A stretch of 64,000 bases of DNA from Lamellibrachia columna. Lineage: Eukaryota; Annelida; Polychaeta; Sabellida; Siboglinidae. The stretch lies in assembly GCA_963662155.1 (NCBI GenBank), contig OY759267.1, forward strand, positions 1,044,001 to 1,108,000, written 5' to 3'. Below, one piece after another: positions 23,356 to 35,984 of this stretch (the first letter of the stretch is position 1; the number at the start of each line of letters is the position of its first letter). The translations under genes were made by a program, and so were the position numbers. Under the pieces are notes generated by a model. The model did not search any database, was not told the origin of the DNA, and saw only the letters and a list, made by a program, of their open reading frames with translations.

Positions 23356-24017
23356 AAACAATATAGATTTTGCAGATTTAGACAAGGACCAATGGGTGAC
23401 ACTTACAGCCCTTCTGCCCTGAAATAGTGTCATGTTTTCTTTCCTGAGCACTGTTTATTGCAGACATGATTATTAGACATGATTATTAGACATGACTACA
23501 TCAGCTTGTCTGCTCACAAAAAGGATCTATGCAAACCGGTTAGGACATGCATATCGATGACAAAACCAAATAATTTATTTGGTTCAATGGCTTTGTTCTT
23601 GGTCATAATCATATCCACAGTGGTCTCACGTCAATGCATGTAATGTCGTTTCTGAGTAAATAATCACCACACCATTGTTTAGTAACAGTAGGTATGAACC
23701 AATTCCTTCCCAGTGATACCTACGGTTTGTGTTTCCACATGTTTTTTGAGTCATCTTGAATGTGTGGCATTGTGCATTATTTCCTTGGTCACTTGACCTT
23801 TGCATGGAGCACAATGATTTCAATTAACTGTCAGTCTGTCTGACATACAGCTAGTCTGGACTGATTATTTTTGACTAATCCATAAATGAATATAAGCCTA
23901 CTGCTGCCATAAATGTGTACATGTGTGCATGGCTTGACATTCAGTGTTTCGGTGATCCACACATCTAGCTACAATATTTCCTTGTCCTGAAAACCATGAC
24001 TAATTTGAGTACTATGC
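23356..24017. other. No recognised feature
   Basis: Unique-looking AT-rich sequence; a 3x ACATGATTATTAG repeat at 23463-23496 is the only structure. Confidence 0.5.
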
Positions 24018-24360
24018 TTGGCTCGAGGCGTAACATGTTTTCTTGCTTTTTATCAATGTATATATGCTGATTTACATTTTCCAACAATGGAGCCTCTTCT
24101 TTTGCAAGAAGGCGCTACCTTTGACACTTGGAATTCTTTCCAGACTGCATCAGATGAGTATTTGAAGGCTTGCCATGTTCAATTCTGTTGTGTTAATTCA
24201 AGGACTGTTCTGGCTGCTAACAAGTTGCTGACTTCCAACAGCACCCAGTACAGCACCAGTGTTAAGTACACTTACATTCGACTATGGTGTAAGCATTTTG
24301 GCAACCCCAGGAAATCTGGACATGAAGAGAGATTTGGAGTGGAGAATGAGAGCGAGGTAT
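24018..24360 (+). CDS. FAR1/ZSWIM3-like N-terminal domain exon (putative)
   Basis: The frame encodes ATFDTWNSFQTASDEYL, then VNSRTVLAANKLL and VKYTYIRLWCKHFGNPRKSG. Spacing of the F-x-x-W-x-x-F start, the Ser-Arg-x-V-x-x-AN core and the Tyr...CKH-G-x-R-x-x-GH end resembles the FAR1-like zinc-binding N-terminus of ZSWIM/MULE-derived proteins in animals. A donor-like GAG|GTATGG lies at 24356-24361, so the coding part probably stops there rather than at the stop at 24431. The most likely initiator is the Met at 24084. It could be a transposon remnant or a gene exon; no SWIM or transposase domain is seen nearby. Confidence 0.45.
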
Positions 24361-24613
24361 GGGGGGGGGAAGTTGAGATGGTAGTGAGACAGGATGTTGT
24401 CAGTATGTTGTGCCAGGATTTCAGTCATTAGCATAGTATAACATTTAGAGTTTTTTGTTGTGCTTGGTCCATGTATGTTTGTTTAGTATGTAGACAATAT
24501 TTCAAATAATTTAATTAATATGTTACAGGTATTGATCTGGGCAGCAGCCTAGCGTCTTTGATGCATCATATTTTAAAATGTTGCATTGTTTTTTGCAGCA
24601 TGTGCCCTAGTGA

Positions 24614-24659
<46 letters not shown>

Positions 24660-26939
24660 CAAAGTTTTTGTTCGACCGCAAACGCGCACGTTACAATTTC
24701 GGTATCATTTGTCCGCTGGGTAGAGTTCGAAGATCGCGTCATCTTCCAATCAGTCAAGCAGTTAGTGGCATGATCATGAAACGTGGGACAGGCTCAGGAC
24801 CTTGTTTTGTTACATTACAGATTTTAAAATAAACTAGTGATTTCTGTAAATGTTGTTGTTGATATTATGTGTAATATATTAAATATACCCAGAGACGTGG
24901 ACAGTCACACAAGCACAAAACATCAAGTAAATGTTTACTTTTTTAGCAGAAGTAAAAACTATCTTATATTTAGATAGCCCACACCTCATATTTCATGCAG
25001 AACAAATTATCAAGCAAGCAAAATCAAATGTACTGAATGTAATAAAGAAACTGCAAATATGCTAACTAGCCTAATATGAAATGAACTGTAATGTTCACAA
25101 TTACCACATTATGTAAAGCGACCATGTTATGCAAATTAATTGCACTTTTATTAAATTAATTTGGGGCACATAAAATTTCAAAGGCACATAGTTATGCCTC
25201 TGATATGCCTCGAATGTCTTTTTCCAGATCGATCCTCGTGTTATCAGTGTTCGAAGTTAAAGCCTTTTTATCGGCGGCCGCCGAAGCCTTAAAAAAGCAT
25301 GTTTACCTCACCTTTCCTTTCCCACTGCGTAACAGTAGTCTGCCATAAAACAATTTAAGAATCCAGTAACATTGGTTTGGACATTGTTGTGGTATATGAG
25401 AATGTGTGAAGCACAAGCTAAAGAAGGTTCCTGCTAGACAAAGTCAATCGCCATACAATTTTTTTTGTCTGGCTGTTGCTGTAGTATAGTAGGACTCGCT
25501 TGTCAAAAACGTACGCATTTTCATGAAACGTGAAACCTTACAAAAATGCCATAAACAGAGCAATAAACCTGCATTTCATGTCTGTATGTATATCACTAAA
25601 GTTACCTGACAATATAACCATGTAAAAGTGTGAAAGTATTACATATTTGTCAGAATGCATGTGCTTCTGGCAAATAACCGAAAACCAGATGTTGTGTGAG
25701 CGCAATTACAAAACGAGAATCTCATAGGGTAATATGAGGTCATGCTAAGAATTGCCGTTTGCTGGCCCACTCTCCATGCGGCCACCACCACCCACACGAA
25801 ATCGCGTTAGACCATGTGACCCAAAAGCAACATCACGTGCACAGTATGGCGGCTATTTATGAAATCTTTTCTATGTGACCAGTAAATGTACTCATAAATA
25901 ATTATTAGGAGCACATTTCTTCTGCTTCTTGATGCCCTAGTGTTGGTTGTATGTCACGGAACACACATGTGAAACAGTTAGTGCGTACCGGTTTTAAAAC
26001 TTAAGTTATTAGTTCCGTAGCCATTTGTCTACTGAAAGTGTAAATTCGTGCATACGTTTTCTACGACTGGGACTTCCGCCCCTAGCTCAATGAGGGAACG
26101 TACGATTCTGCCTAGGTTCCTGCCCCTGTGTTTTGGACCAGTGATGACACCTTCATATATGAGGGGTAAGAGGTTGTTGGTGGGACCATTTAGTTATTTG
26201 AAAACACATTCAGAAAATCGCCATGACCACGTGCTTGGTTAGCTTGCGATCGCCGATTGGTTGTTTGGTTGTCAGCCAATAAAAACGCGTTTCGCATCCT
26301 AATCATGTTTCCATTTTATTGTCGAGAGCCATTGCGACACTGTGTGGACTTTAAACCAATCATGTATAAGCTTTCTCAACTATATTGGCAGTTTCAATGA
26401 CAATGGGTATGGCAATGGCAATTCCAATGCCATGACAATCATGCAATGCCATGCCCATGCCATGGCCATGGCGGTTCATCAAACATATACATGGATTCTC
26501 TACATTATTTACATATGTGTATCGTACTATGACATACGTTTACAGACAGCTGTGTCAATATTCCTGCCAAGTTGGTGTCACTCACACCAGCAAGACCAGC
26601 TGGTTGTTAACGCAATGAATTCGGTATATATTTACTTTAGTCAACCACGATAAAACCACGGTCAAGAGCCAGACGGGTCACCGACACCGTTATTCGAGGG
26701 AATTTCCCAACTACGACGACACGCTGAGAGAGCAGTTATTCATCAGTCTGTATAGTAGAAACATGTTTAAATTGTCACCTACGTACAGGTCCACTATTGT
26801 AAATGGCCACGCATTCATACAATTTTAAAACTTCCAAAAAATTACTTACCTCTCTGTACGAATGACCTACTTTAAGCTTATGCGACATCTATCGATCAAA
26901 CCTAGCAATTCCGATATGCTTGCCCTCTATCGGACAATA
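24361..26939. other. Long stretch without recognised genes
   Basis: Contains an (AT)20 microsatellite at 24618-24657 and, at 26398-26470, a cluster of ATGGC/GCCAT words that are self-complementary. I see no exon with splice support and no terminal repeats. Confidence 0.5.
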
Positions 26940-28443
26940 TCTTCACTTCACTTCACTTTCCCATAACCCGTAAGGATCGTTGGGGCACCATTGATGACTT
27001 TCTAACCAGCTCTCTCCACGTTTCCCTGTTCTCGACAGCACTCTGGGAGTCAGCGAACTCCATTCCTGTCCACTCTTTGATGTTGTCTTCCCACCTCTTC
27101 TTCTGTCTACCTCTTCGTCTCCCCCCTCATACGGTACCTTGCAAGATAGTCTTTGCAAGGCCAGATGATCGTGATACATGACCGTACCACTTCAATTTAC
27201 GCTTCTTAACTGTTGTAAGAAGGTCATCATATGGTCCGATGGCTTCTTTGATCTTGTTGCGGACAGCTTCGTTAGTAACATGGTCTTTGTATGATATGCG
27301 CAAGATCTTCCGAAAGCATCTCATTTCCATGGCTTGTATCCTCTTCTGTAGATCTGCTGAGAGGGTCCATGTTTCACAAGCGTACAGAAAGATGGACATG
27401 ACAAGGGAGCGCATCAGCCTTATCTTCGAACTGACCGTGATGTTTCTGTCGTTCCATAAGGGTTTCAACCTTGTTAGTGCTGCTGTTGTCTGTGCAATCC
27501 TGGCAAGTATCTCCGGTTTGGAACCCTCATCTGTGATAATTGATCCCAAGTACCTGAAGCTTGTTACTGTCTGAAGTCTCTGTCCATTAACTTTGACCTC
27601 TGTGCTGATGCCTTGTGTGTTGTTCGTCATCAGTTTGGTCTTTTCGGCACTGATCTCCATGCCGTATGATGTAGATGTTTTTTCAAGGCGCTCCACTAAA
27701 TTGACTAGTTCTTGTTCATCTCCTGCTAAGCCGTCGATGTCGTCAGCAAAACGAAGGTTGGTGATTGTCCTGCCTCCAATGCTGACAGTGCCTTGATGGT
27801 TTTCTAAAGCATCAGTCATGATCCTTTCCAGAAAAATGTTGAAGAGCGTTGGTGATAGTAGGCATCCTTGTCGAACTCCGACTGTTGTTCGAAACCAGTC
27901 TCCTATGCTGCTGTTGAAGGTTACTGCACTGGTGGCATTGTCATATAGGTGTTCAATGGTTCGGACAAGCTTGGAGCCAATGTTGTACTTCCTCATGGTT
28001 GCCCATAGGGCCGCATGCCATACCTTATCAAAGGCCTTCTTGAAATCTATAAAGACATGATACAGGCTTTGCTGATGTTGAAGGTGTTTCTCGCAAAGGA
28101 TTCTAAGGTTGAAGATCTGTTCACTGGTGCTCCGTCCTGCTCGAAAACCCGCTTGTTCTTCAGCGATAATCTCTTCTGCCTGGGGTTTGAGTCTGTTGAG
28201 TAGTATCTTCAACATGACTTTGCTCGGGTGGCTGATGAGGCTGATTGTTCTGTAATTTTGGCACATCTGTAGGTTGCCTTTCTTGGGAAGTGTTATGATC
28301 AGTGACTGAGTCCATGGGGTGGGCCATTCTCCTGTCTGCCAGATCTTGTTGCAGATTGTTGTAAGTGTGGTAATCAAGGCTTCTCCCCCAGCTTGAACCA
28401 GTTCTGCTGGTATGTTATCAATTCCATGCGGAAAACCGCGCAA
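26940..28443 (-). mobile_element. RTE-like LINE, 5'-truncated, RT largely intact
   Basis: A 438-codon frame (28443-27127) holds most of a reverse transcriptase: IPAELVQAGGEAL, PKKGNLQMCQNYRTISLI, EQAGFRAGRSTSEQIFNLR, VFIDFKKAFDKVWH, GVRQGCLLSPTLFNIFLE, LRFADDIDGLAGD, then YLGSIITDEG and the C-terminal KWYGHVSRS zinc-knuckle-like tail. The frame then shifts into 27179-26943 (ERWRK-type 3' end: TPRVLSRTGKRGESWLESHQ). The 3' end is the (GTGAA)n tail at 26940-26958. Endonuclease is missing. It is more intact than the RTE at 3996. Confidence 0.93.
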
Positions 28444-28559
28444 ATGCAGTGGTCTAACCAGAGCTTCTAAACAATGAAAATGTTACTGTACAAAAGAGTT
28501 GTAGCACCACACCAATTCGTTTCAAGTTGTGATTTATGTTGTGTAGCAGGCTTGTTAAC

Positions 28560-28700
28560 AAATGCATTTGAAAGCGCATTCAAATGCCTCCATGAAATTG
28601 TAATTGCATTTGAATGCATACCTTAATTTGAATGCGACCCACAAACATTTGATTGGTTAAATACACAATCAAATGCGCAATCGAATGCATGCGTAATTCT
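28560..28700. repeat. Inverted GCATTTGAATGC-word cluster
   Basis: At least six words related to GCATTTGAATGCG in both orientations, able to pair with each other. Possibly the remains of a foldback element; no target duplication seen. Confidence 0.5.
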
Positions 28701-28809
28701 TTGAATAATTATTATTGTTAGATTTACTTTCACAAGTTCACAACATGCAACTAAAACAAAAATGCTCTGTAGTGAGCAGTATCCTCAGCCTCAGCAGATT
28801 ATGAGATCA

Positions 28810-29113
28810 TTGTCTGACAGGACCAGACGACACAAAGCAGCATTAGTATATACGTAAGGAGCAGTGTAGGTTGGACATGAGAAAATACTCTTTCACAGAG
28901 GGTGATAAATGAATGGAACAAACTGCCAAATGATTGTGTTAATGCTAGTAGTATGAATATGCTTAAAATAGAAATGACAGATATTTGATAAGGGTGGGCT
29001 ACACATAGATGAGAAAATTGTTGGACTCTCCATAAGCCAATGGCTTCCTTGTCCACTTGCCATCAGGAACTTGTTGTTTGGGATGGCAATCTTGTTAAAT
29101 CTTGTTAAAGGTG
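28810..29113 (+). mobile_element. CR1 3' fragment (subfamily of copies A/B)
   Basis: C-terminal RT codons (KQCRLDMRKYSF-like, EWNKLPNDCVNASSMN) then the 3' UTR with GCCAATGGCTTCCTTGTCCA and the CTTGTTAAA tail repeated twice. Contains deletions and a frameshift. Confidence 0.88.
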
Positions 29114-29647
29114 AATTCTCTTTCACAACATGCTCTTTGAAAAAGTGCTCAGTAGGTCAATGGTCAATGGCTGAGCTGTTATTCACACAACATGAAAAGA
29201 CCAACTGCATGGTCTATAAGTTGATGGCTTCAGAGATTACCTGTCTAAGGAAACAAATCAAACAATGCAGACATCTGACTCCCTCATGTTGTATGTGTTG
29301 GCACAGTTAATTGGGATGGGTTGGGGTGGCAGCTCATTAGTGGGAGTAAACATTAGCAATGCAGCCCTAAATATTTACAGCCAGAGAGCTTCATTATAGT
29401 GGTAGCTGTAATTATCCACCAGGTTATCATCCCAGTGACCCCACCAGTGGACAGTCTAGCTGTTGTCTTGGGTTCCACTTCTATTCTGGCCTACCTAAAT
29501 GATTAGCCTTTCATTCCCTGCCATGGTTCCAAGTAAACTGTCAATTGTCCATTCCTGCATGCCTACCATTAATTTCTATCAACTCTGCTGGCCTGGAACT
29601 GTGTGACTCGGTATATGACTCTACAGACATGTTCATGTAGTGATTTA
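29114..29647. other. No recognised feature between CR1 pieces
   Basis: No exon, array or terminal repeat detected; T-rich with a short duplicated GTCAATGG near 29157-29170. Confidence 0.5.
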
Positions 29648-30138
29648 TCAAGATTTAACAAAATTGCCATCCCAAACAACAAGTTCCAGATGGCAAGTGG
29701 ACAAGGAAGCCATTGGCTTATCTAGAGTCCAACAATATTCTCATCTATGTACAGCCCACCCTAATCAAATATCTGTCAATTCTATTTTTAAACATATTCA
29801 CACTACTAGCATTAGCACAATCATTTGGCAGTTTGTTCCATTCATTTATCACCCTCTGTGAGAAAGAGTACTTTCTCATGTCCAACCTACACTGCTCCTT
29901 AACTAATGCTGCTTTGTGTCCTCTGGTTCTACTGCCTTCTTTAAGTTTGAAGAACATATTCCTATCAACATCCTCATAACCGTTCACTATTTTAAACACT
30001 TCTATTTGGTCTCCTCTTAGTCTCCTGGTCTCTAGTGTTGTCAAACCACATTGTAATAAGTGACTTTCATAACTAAGGTCTCTCAATTCTGAAATCATTT
30101 TAGTTGCTCTTCGTTGTATTCTTTCTAGCTTGTCTATG

Positions 30139-30514
30139 GGTAAACGGACATAACCCCACTGCACAAAACCCCACTCAGACATAACCCCACTGGACATAAC
30201 CCCACTCAGACCAAACCCCACTCGGACAACAGAGAAACATCCACTTAATTTATGGCTATATTAAACATCTAATAGGACCAAATTTACATTTGAAAACAAT
30301 TCCTTTTGAAGTGCAAGCAGAAATATAGTTACTTCATTTCAAAATATTATTTATTTTTACCTAATTTTTTTTATTTTCATTACTTCTAAAAAAATAAAAC
30401 TGGGGTTTTGTCTTAGTGGGGTTTTGTCTGAGTGGGGTTATGTCCGAGTGGGGTTTCGTCCAGTGGGGTTATGTCCAGTGGGGTTATGTCCGAGTGGGGT
30501 TTTGTCCTGGATTC
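30139..30514. mobile_element. Non-autonomous element with 8-bp target duplication inside CR1 copy A
   Basis: 376 bp flanked by exact TGTCTATG (30131-30138 and 30515-30522). Both ends are arrays of GGGGTTATGTCC/GGGGTTTTGTCC words in opposite orientation (about 80-100 bp each) around an AT-rich core. It splits the CR1 codons for KKDID and KLERIQRR. 8-bp duplication suggests hAT, but the terminal bases (GGTAAACGG / GAATCCAGG) are poorly matched, so the family is open. Confidence 0.75.
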
Positions 30515-32873
30515 TGTCTATGTCCTTTTTACGATACGGCTTCCATGCTTCAATACAATATTCCAAATGTGGTCTAACTATTGCTTTGTACAGGGGTACA
30601 ATTAGCTGTTTCTCCTTATACATGATAGTTCTCCTAAGTAGCCCTAGAATTTGATTTCCTTTCGAAGCAGCAATCCCACATTGCTCTGAAACTTTCATGT
30701 CAGCTAAATGTTACTCCTAAGTCTTTTTCTTGTGTGGTTCTACCTAGTACAGCATCCCCCATTTTATATTCTTCGTCCATGTTTCCATGTCCTATGTGTA
30801 TACATTTACACTTCCCAAAATTGAATAACATTTGCCATTTTTGTGACCATTTAACTCATTTATCTAGATCATCCTGTAAACTTTGTTTATCTGTATTATT
30901 AGTAACCTTTCTGAATACTTTTGTGTCATCTGCAAATTTGAGTACTTTGCTAGATATGTCATCCTCCAAATCATTTATATATATTAAAAACAGTATAGGG
31001 CCTAATGCTGATCCCTGTGGCACCCCGCTCAAAACCGATTTCCAGTTTGAAATCTCACAACCTACTATTACTCTGTCTTCTGTGTGTAAGCCACTTTTCT
31101 ATCCAGTTGATTACATCATTACCTATACCATGGGTTTTTAGTTTAAGTAACAATCTTTGATGTGGCACTTTATCGAAAGCTTTCTGAAAATCTAAGTAGA
31201 CAACATCCACTGGTGACCCGTCATCTACCCACTTTGTAATTTCTTCAAAAAACATGAGAGATTAGTTAGACATGACCTTGCTTTTAGGAACCCATGTTGA
31301 GATGTATTTATTAATTTATGTTTTGCAAGGAATTCCACCATGTGGTCTCTAATTAATGTTTCGAGTAATTTACATACAACTGGAACTGAAAGTGAGCTGA
31401 TATCTTCTGTGATAAAATCTGGGCTGAAATACTCATTCAGGACCTCTGCCATTTGAAAACCATCTGAAATTATGTTTCCCCTGTTGTTTTCCAGTGGTCC
31501 GACCTTATCTCGAACTTTCTGTTTACTCCTTACATAAGCATAGAAACTCTTGTTGTCATTTTTTATATTACCTGCCCATTTTTTTTAAGGTTCTTTTAGA
31601 TTTTCTAATTTCAGTTGTAGCTAGGTTAAGTGCCTCTTTGTAATTTGCATAACCTTCATCCTTTCTGGTACGCCTATAAACCCTCCACATAGTTTGTTTA
31701 AACACTATTTTTCTAATAGCTTATTTTGACAAGTGTTTCTTTCTAGACCGTTTTCCTTGGTTTCCAAGGGAACAAATTTATCGATGATACTCTCAATTTC
31801 ATATTTTAGAATATTCCAACATTCAATTGCGGTCTTATTCATCAGCATGTTATTCCAATCTAGCTTTGCTAAGTATTTTCTCATATCTTTATAGTTAAAC
31901 TCCTATCTCAAGTCTCAGTCTCAAGAAGTGGTTTACTCCAAACAGCCCAAACTTGGGCTAATGCAGGAGTTTGTGGTGGACTGTGCACATGCGCTGTGGG
32001 TGGTACATTCGATTAAAAGACTAGTATCATTAATGTTGCTGAAATGGTTTTTATCTGATAGTTTTATTTATTTTATGTTTAACGAATTTCTCCTATACGT
32101 TTTTTTATTTTTACTTTCTGATTTTACATTGATGTCAAAATGTTTTTGATTGTGGTCACTGTTACCCAGTGGTTAATGTATTTTTACATTGTCCACTAAT
32201 TCTTTTTGTGATGATAAAACTATATCTAATACATTTTCTCCCCTGGTTGGTTCTAGCACGTGCTGAGTAAGGAAGCTATCCTGAATTAAAAGTAGAAATT
32301 GTTGGTCCTCACCTCCTGTACTCTCTAGAGAGTTCCATGGTATGTGTCCATGGTTAAAATCTCACATTATGATACATTCCCCTTTACTGACTTCCTTTAT
32401 AGCATTTTGTATTTTTGTGTTATCCTCTTCATTTATGTTTGGACTTCGGTAAACTAATCCAATAGTTAATTTTGAATTTCCTGTAACTATTTTGCACAAA
32501 ACAGCTTCATCGTAATCTGCTTCCCTTTCTAATTTTATTTCATAAGCCTGAATAGATTCTTTAACATATAAAGTAACTCCCCCTCCCCTTCTTCCTATTC
32601 GATCTTTCCTAAACATTACATATCCTGTCAATCCTAATTCAGCATCTGTTATGTCTGTGTTGGCCCATGATTCGGTTATACCAATTATGTGAAGGTCAGT
32701 ATCTTCTACCATAATGTTTCATTCGTTTTTCTTATTTACTATACTCTTAGCATTTAAACACACGCATCTATAACCTGCTTCAGACATGTTTTTCGGACAT
32801 TTTGTTATTGGTTTATCTGTACTAGTGGCCTCTTGTCCTGCTTGAGGCATCTCTAAGTAACCCCCCTGCGCTT

Positions 32874-33344
32874 CTAGTTCAAATAGTGTTTACTACCAAA
32901 AATATTTGTTATGCTGCCCATGCCACTGTCTACTGCTGCTGTGAGTCCATCCGCAAATACTGCTGCCCCCTTTCCACTTAGATGAAGCCCGTCCTTCATG
33001 TACATATCAGCCCTTCCAACAAAACTTCCCCACACATCCACAAAACTAACTTCCTCTTCCCTACATAGCTTTTCGACTAGCATGTTAATTGCCACCCCCC
33101 GGCAATTTCGATATCTATGACCCCTCCTTCCTATTACTGGTAAAATCCCCGACAGTATTATTTGCTCAACCCACGTCTGCTTTAGGGTTCTGACCAAATT
33201 CATGTATTTCTTAACTATGGCAGTTGTACCCTCCCTCTCTACGTTATTTGTCCCTACGTGTACTAAAACAGATCCACCCTTGCCCGAATCCACGATGTTT
33301 TCTACCCTCTCAGTTATCGCCTCTATTTTAGCCCCAGGCAACAA
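32874..33344 (-). pseudogene. CR1 ORF1, SGNH-esterase-like domain (copy A)
   Basis: 156 codons: LLPGAKIEAITERVEN, VLVHVGTNNVEREG, ILSGILPVIGRRG, YMKDGLHLSGKGAAVFADGL. The G-T-N block and the D-G-x-H end are SGNH-hydrolase signatures known from ORF1 of CR1 elements. Codons upstream (FVGNSIVRK, the catalytic-Ser block) are separated by a stop near 33352. Probably contributes to RNP function; role in retrotransposition is established only in general terms. Confidence 0.85.
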
Positions 33345-33529
33345 ACTACCACGTCATCTCCATTGTTTAAGACTCTCAGTCTTCCTAACTATTGAGTTCC
33401 CCACAAACATCCTCGCTCTATTTCTCACCCCTCGGATCACATTCTGTCCTGCAGCCTTGCCACTTGATGGCAGACTGTTATCAGGATCTCTCTCACTCAT
33501 CAACCTGTCACCTTTCCCTCCCGTCTCCT

Positions 33530-34887
33530 GGCTTTGTGTCCTCTGGTTCTACTGCCTTCTTTAAGTTTGAAGAACATATTCCTATCAACATTCTCATAAC
33601 CGTTCACTATTTTAAACGCTTCTATTTGGTCTCCTCTTAGTCTTCTGGTCTCTAGTGTTGTCAAACCACATTGTAATAAGCGGTTTTCATAACTATGGTC
33701 TCTCAATTTTGGAATCATTTTAGTTGCTCTTCGTTGTATTCTTTCTAGCTTGTCTATGTCCTTCTTACGATATGGCCTCCATGCTTGTATACAATATTAT
33801 AAACGTGGTCTAACTATTGCATTGTACAGGGGTACAATTAGCTGTTTCTCCTTATACATGATAGTTCTCCTAATTAGCCCTGTTACTCCTAAGTCCTTTT
33901 CTTGTGTGGTTCTACCTAGTACAGCATCCCCCATTTTATATTCTTCTTCCATGTTTCTATGTCCTATGTGTATACATTATACATTGACACTTCCCAAAAT
34001 TGAATAACATTTGCCATTTTTGTGACCATTTAACTCATTTATCTAGATCATCCTGTAAACTTTGTTTATCTGTATCATTAGAAACCTTTCTGCATACTTT
34101 TGTGTCATCTGCAAATTTCAGTACTTTTCTAGATATGTCATCTTCTTCTGTGTGTAAGCCACTTTTCTATCCAGTTGATTACATCATTACCTATACCTTG
34201 GGCTTTTAATTTAAGTAATAATCTTTGATGTGGCACTTTATGAAAAGCTTTCTGAAAATCTAAATAGACAACATCCAATGGTGACCCGTCACCTACCCAC
34301 TTTGTAATTTCTTCCAAAAAACATAAGAGATTGGTTAGACATGACCTTGCTTTTAGTTGAGATGTATTTATTAATTTATGTTTTACAAGGAATTCCACCA
34401 TGTGGTCTCTAATTAATGTTTCGAGTAATTTATATATAACTGATGTTAAACTCACTGGTCTATAATTATCTGGCCTGTTCCTCGATCCCTTCTTAAATTC
34501 TTCTAGTAACAAGTTAAACAATTTTGCAAGTGGTGTACTAATTTACAATTTCCTTAAGCAGTTTTGGTGGTATCCCATCAACTGCAGGTGATTTATTATC
34601 TTTCATCTTCTTAATTTTTTTGCTATCATTTCAGGAGTTACAAATAACTGCCATAAATGTTCTGATTTATTGCCCTCAAATTTAGTAAATGGAACTGGAA
34701 GTGAGCTGATATCTTCTGTGGTAAAAACTGAGCTGAAATACTCATTCAGGACCTCTGTCATTTGAAATCTGTCTGAAATTATGTTTCCACTGTTGTTTTC
34801 CAGTGGTCCCACCTTATCTTGAACGTTCTGTTTACTCCTTACATAAGCATATAAACTCTTGCTGTAATTTTTTATATTACCTGCCAA
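33530..34887 (-). pseudogene. CR1 ORF2 reverse-transcriptase part (copy B)
   Basis: Pieces: 34887-34603 (KNYSKSLYAYVRSKQNVQDK, LNEYFSSVFTTED), 34521-34138 (NRPDNYRPVSLTSVIYKLLE, YLDFQKAFHKVPHQ), and 33718-33530 (LRDHSYENRLLQCGLTTLE). The segment with the catalytic FADD is represented only by broken fragments near 34080-34135. Several frameshifts; inactive. Confidence 0.88.
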
Positions 34888-35834
34888 TTTTTTTTAAAGG
34901 TTCTTTTAGAGTTTCTAATTTCAGTTGTAGCTAGGTTAAGTGCCTTTTTGTAGTTTGTGTAGTCTTCTACATTTCCAGTGTGTTTATATACCCCCCACAG
35001 CATCTGTTTGTGAGCAATTTTTCTAATAGCCTCTTTTGACAGGTATTTCTTCCTGGACCTGTTCCCTTGTTTTCTTAATGGAACAAATTTCTCAATAATG
35101 CCCTCCATCTCATATTTTAAACAAGTCCAGTATTCTGTTGCTGTCTTGTTCTTCAGCAAGTTATTCCAATCTATATTTGCTAGATATGTTCTCATATCTT
35201 TATATTTGCCTTTGTTGAAGTTCCTCCTCCATTTTTTTTTATATGTATGCCCTGTTTTTACTATTATATTAAAATGGATTTGGTCATGGTCACTTGAACC
35301 CAAAGGTTTGTGTACTTTAACATTGTCAACTAATTCATTTTGAGAAGACAAAATTAAATCCAACACATTCCCACCTCTGGTTGGTTCCAAGACATGTTGA
35401 GTAAGGAAACAATCCTGTGTTAGAAGTAGAAACTGATGGTCGTCACCTCCAGCACTCTCTAATGATTCCCATTGTATATGGCCATGGTTAAAATCACCCA
35501 TTATAACACATTCCCCCTTGCTCACCTCTTGTAATTTTACATATACCTCTTGTCCTATGTTAGGACTACGATAAACTACTCCTATTGTTAATGTTGAGTT
35601 CCTAGTAACTATGTTACACCAAATTGCTTCCTCACAATCTGCTTCACTTTTCAGTGTTATTTCATATGCTTGGATAAATTCTTTAATATATAAAATTACT
35701 CCACCTCCCCTTCTTTCTCGTCTATCCTTCCTAAACATTACATAGCCTGTCAGTGCTAACTCAGCATCTACTATATCTTTATTTGCCCATGATTCTGTGA
35801 TGCCTATTACATGAGGATCAATATCTGCTACCAT
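34872..35834 (-). pseudogene. CR1 ORF2 endonuclease domain (copy B)
   Basis: 320 codons open: IGITESWANKDIVDAELAL, RRGGGVILYIKEF, VVYRSPNIGQE, IMGDFNHGHIQWESL, LDLILSSQNELVD and LGSSDHDQIHF are the APE-type endonuclease blocks, including the GDFN and SDH catalytic motifs. The start Met is not the true N-terminus; upstream codons (IWCL-type) are lost beyond 35850. The best preserved endonuclease in the window. Confidence 0.9.
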
Positions 35835-35984
35835 AATGTCTAACTCACTTTTTTTTCACTATGCTCCTGGCATTTAAGCATACACATTTAAGTTCATTGT
35901 CTGAAATTATTGGTGAACATATCTTTAGATGTGTATTTGTAGTAGTACTCCTTTGAGTTTTCTCTGTCAGTTCCCCCTGCGCAT

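Larger units (their letters stand above)
29648..33529 (-). mobile_element. CR1 LINE copy A (ORF1 end, ORF2, 3' UTR), decayed
   Basis: From the 3' tail (29648, TTAACAAGATTTATCA-type on minus) up through RT C-terminus (29745-30130: ERIQRRATKMISELRDLSY), RT palm (31055-31255: YLDFQKAFDKVPHQ), endonuclease (32362-32712: ITESWANTDITDAEL, RRGGGVTLYVKE) and ORF1 (32874-33344). Internal deletion in the RT fingers near 31370 and several stops. It carries a MITE at 30139-30514. Its 5' end stops abruptly at 33529, where copy B begins in the same orientation. Confidence 0.92.

Noticed and set aside
27239..28203. Plus-strand frames of 60-111 codons
   Set aside because: Antisense to the RTE reverse transcriptase on minus.
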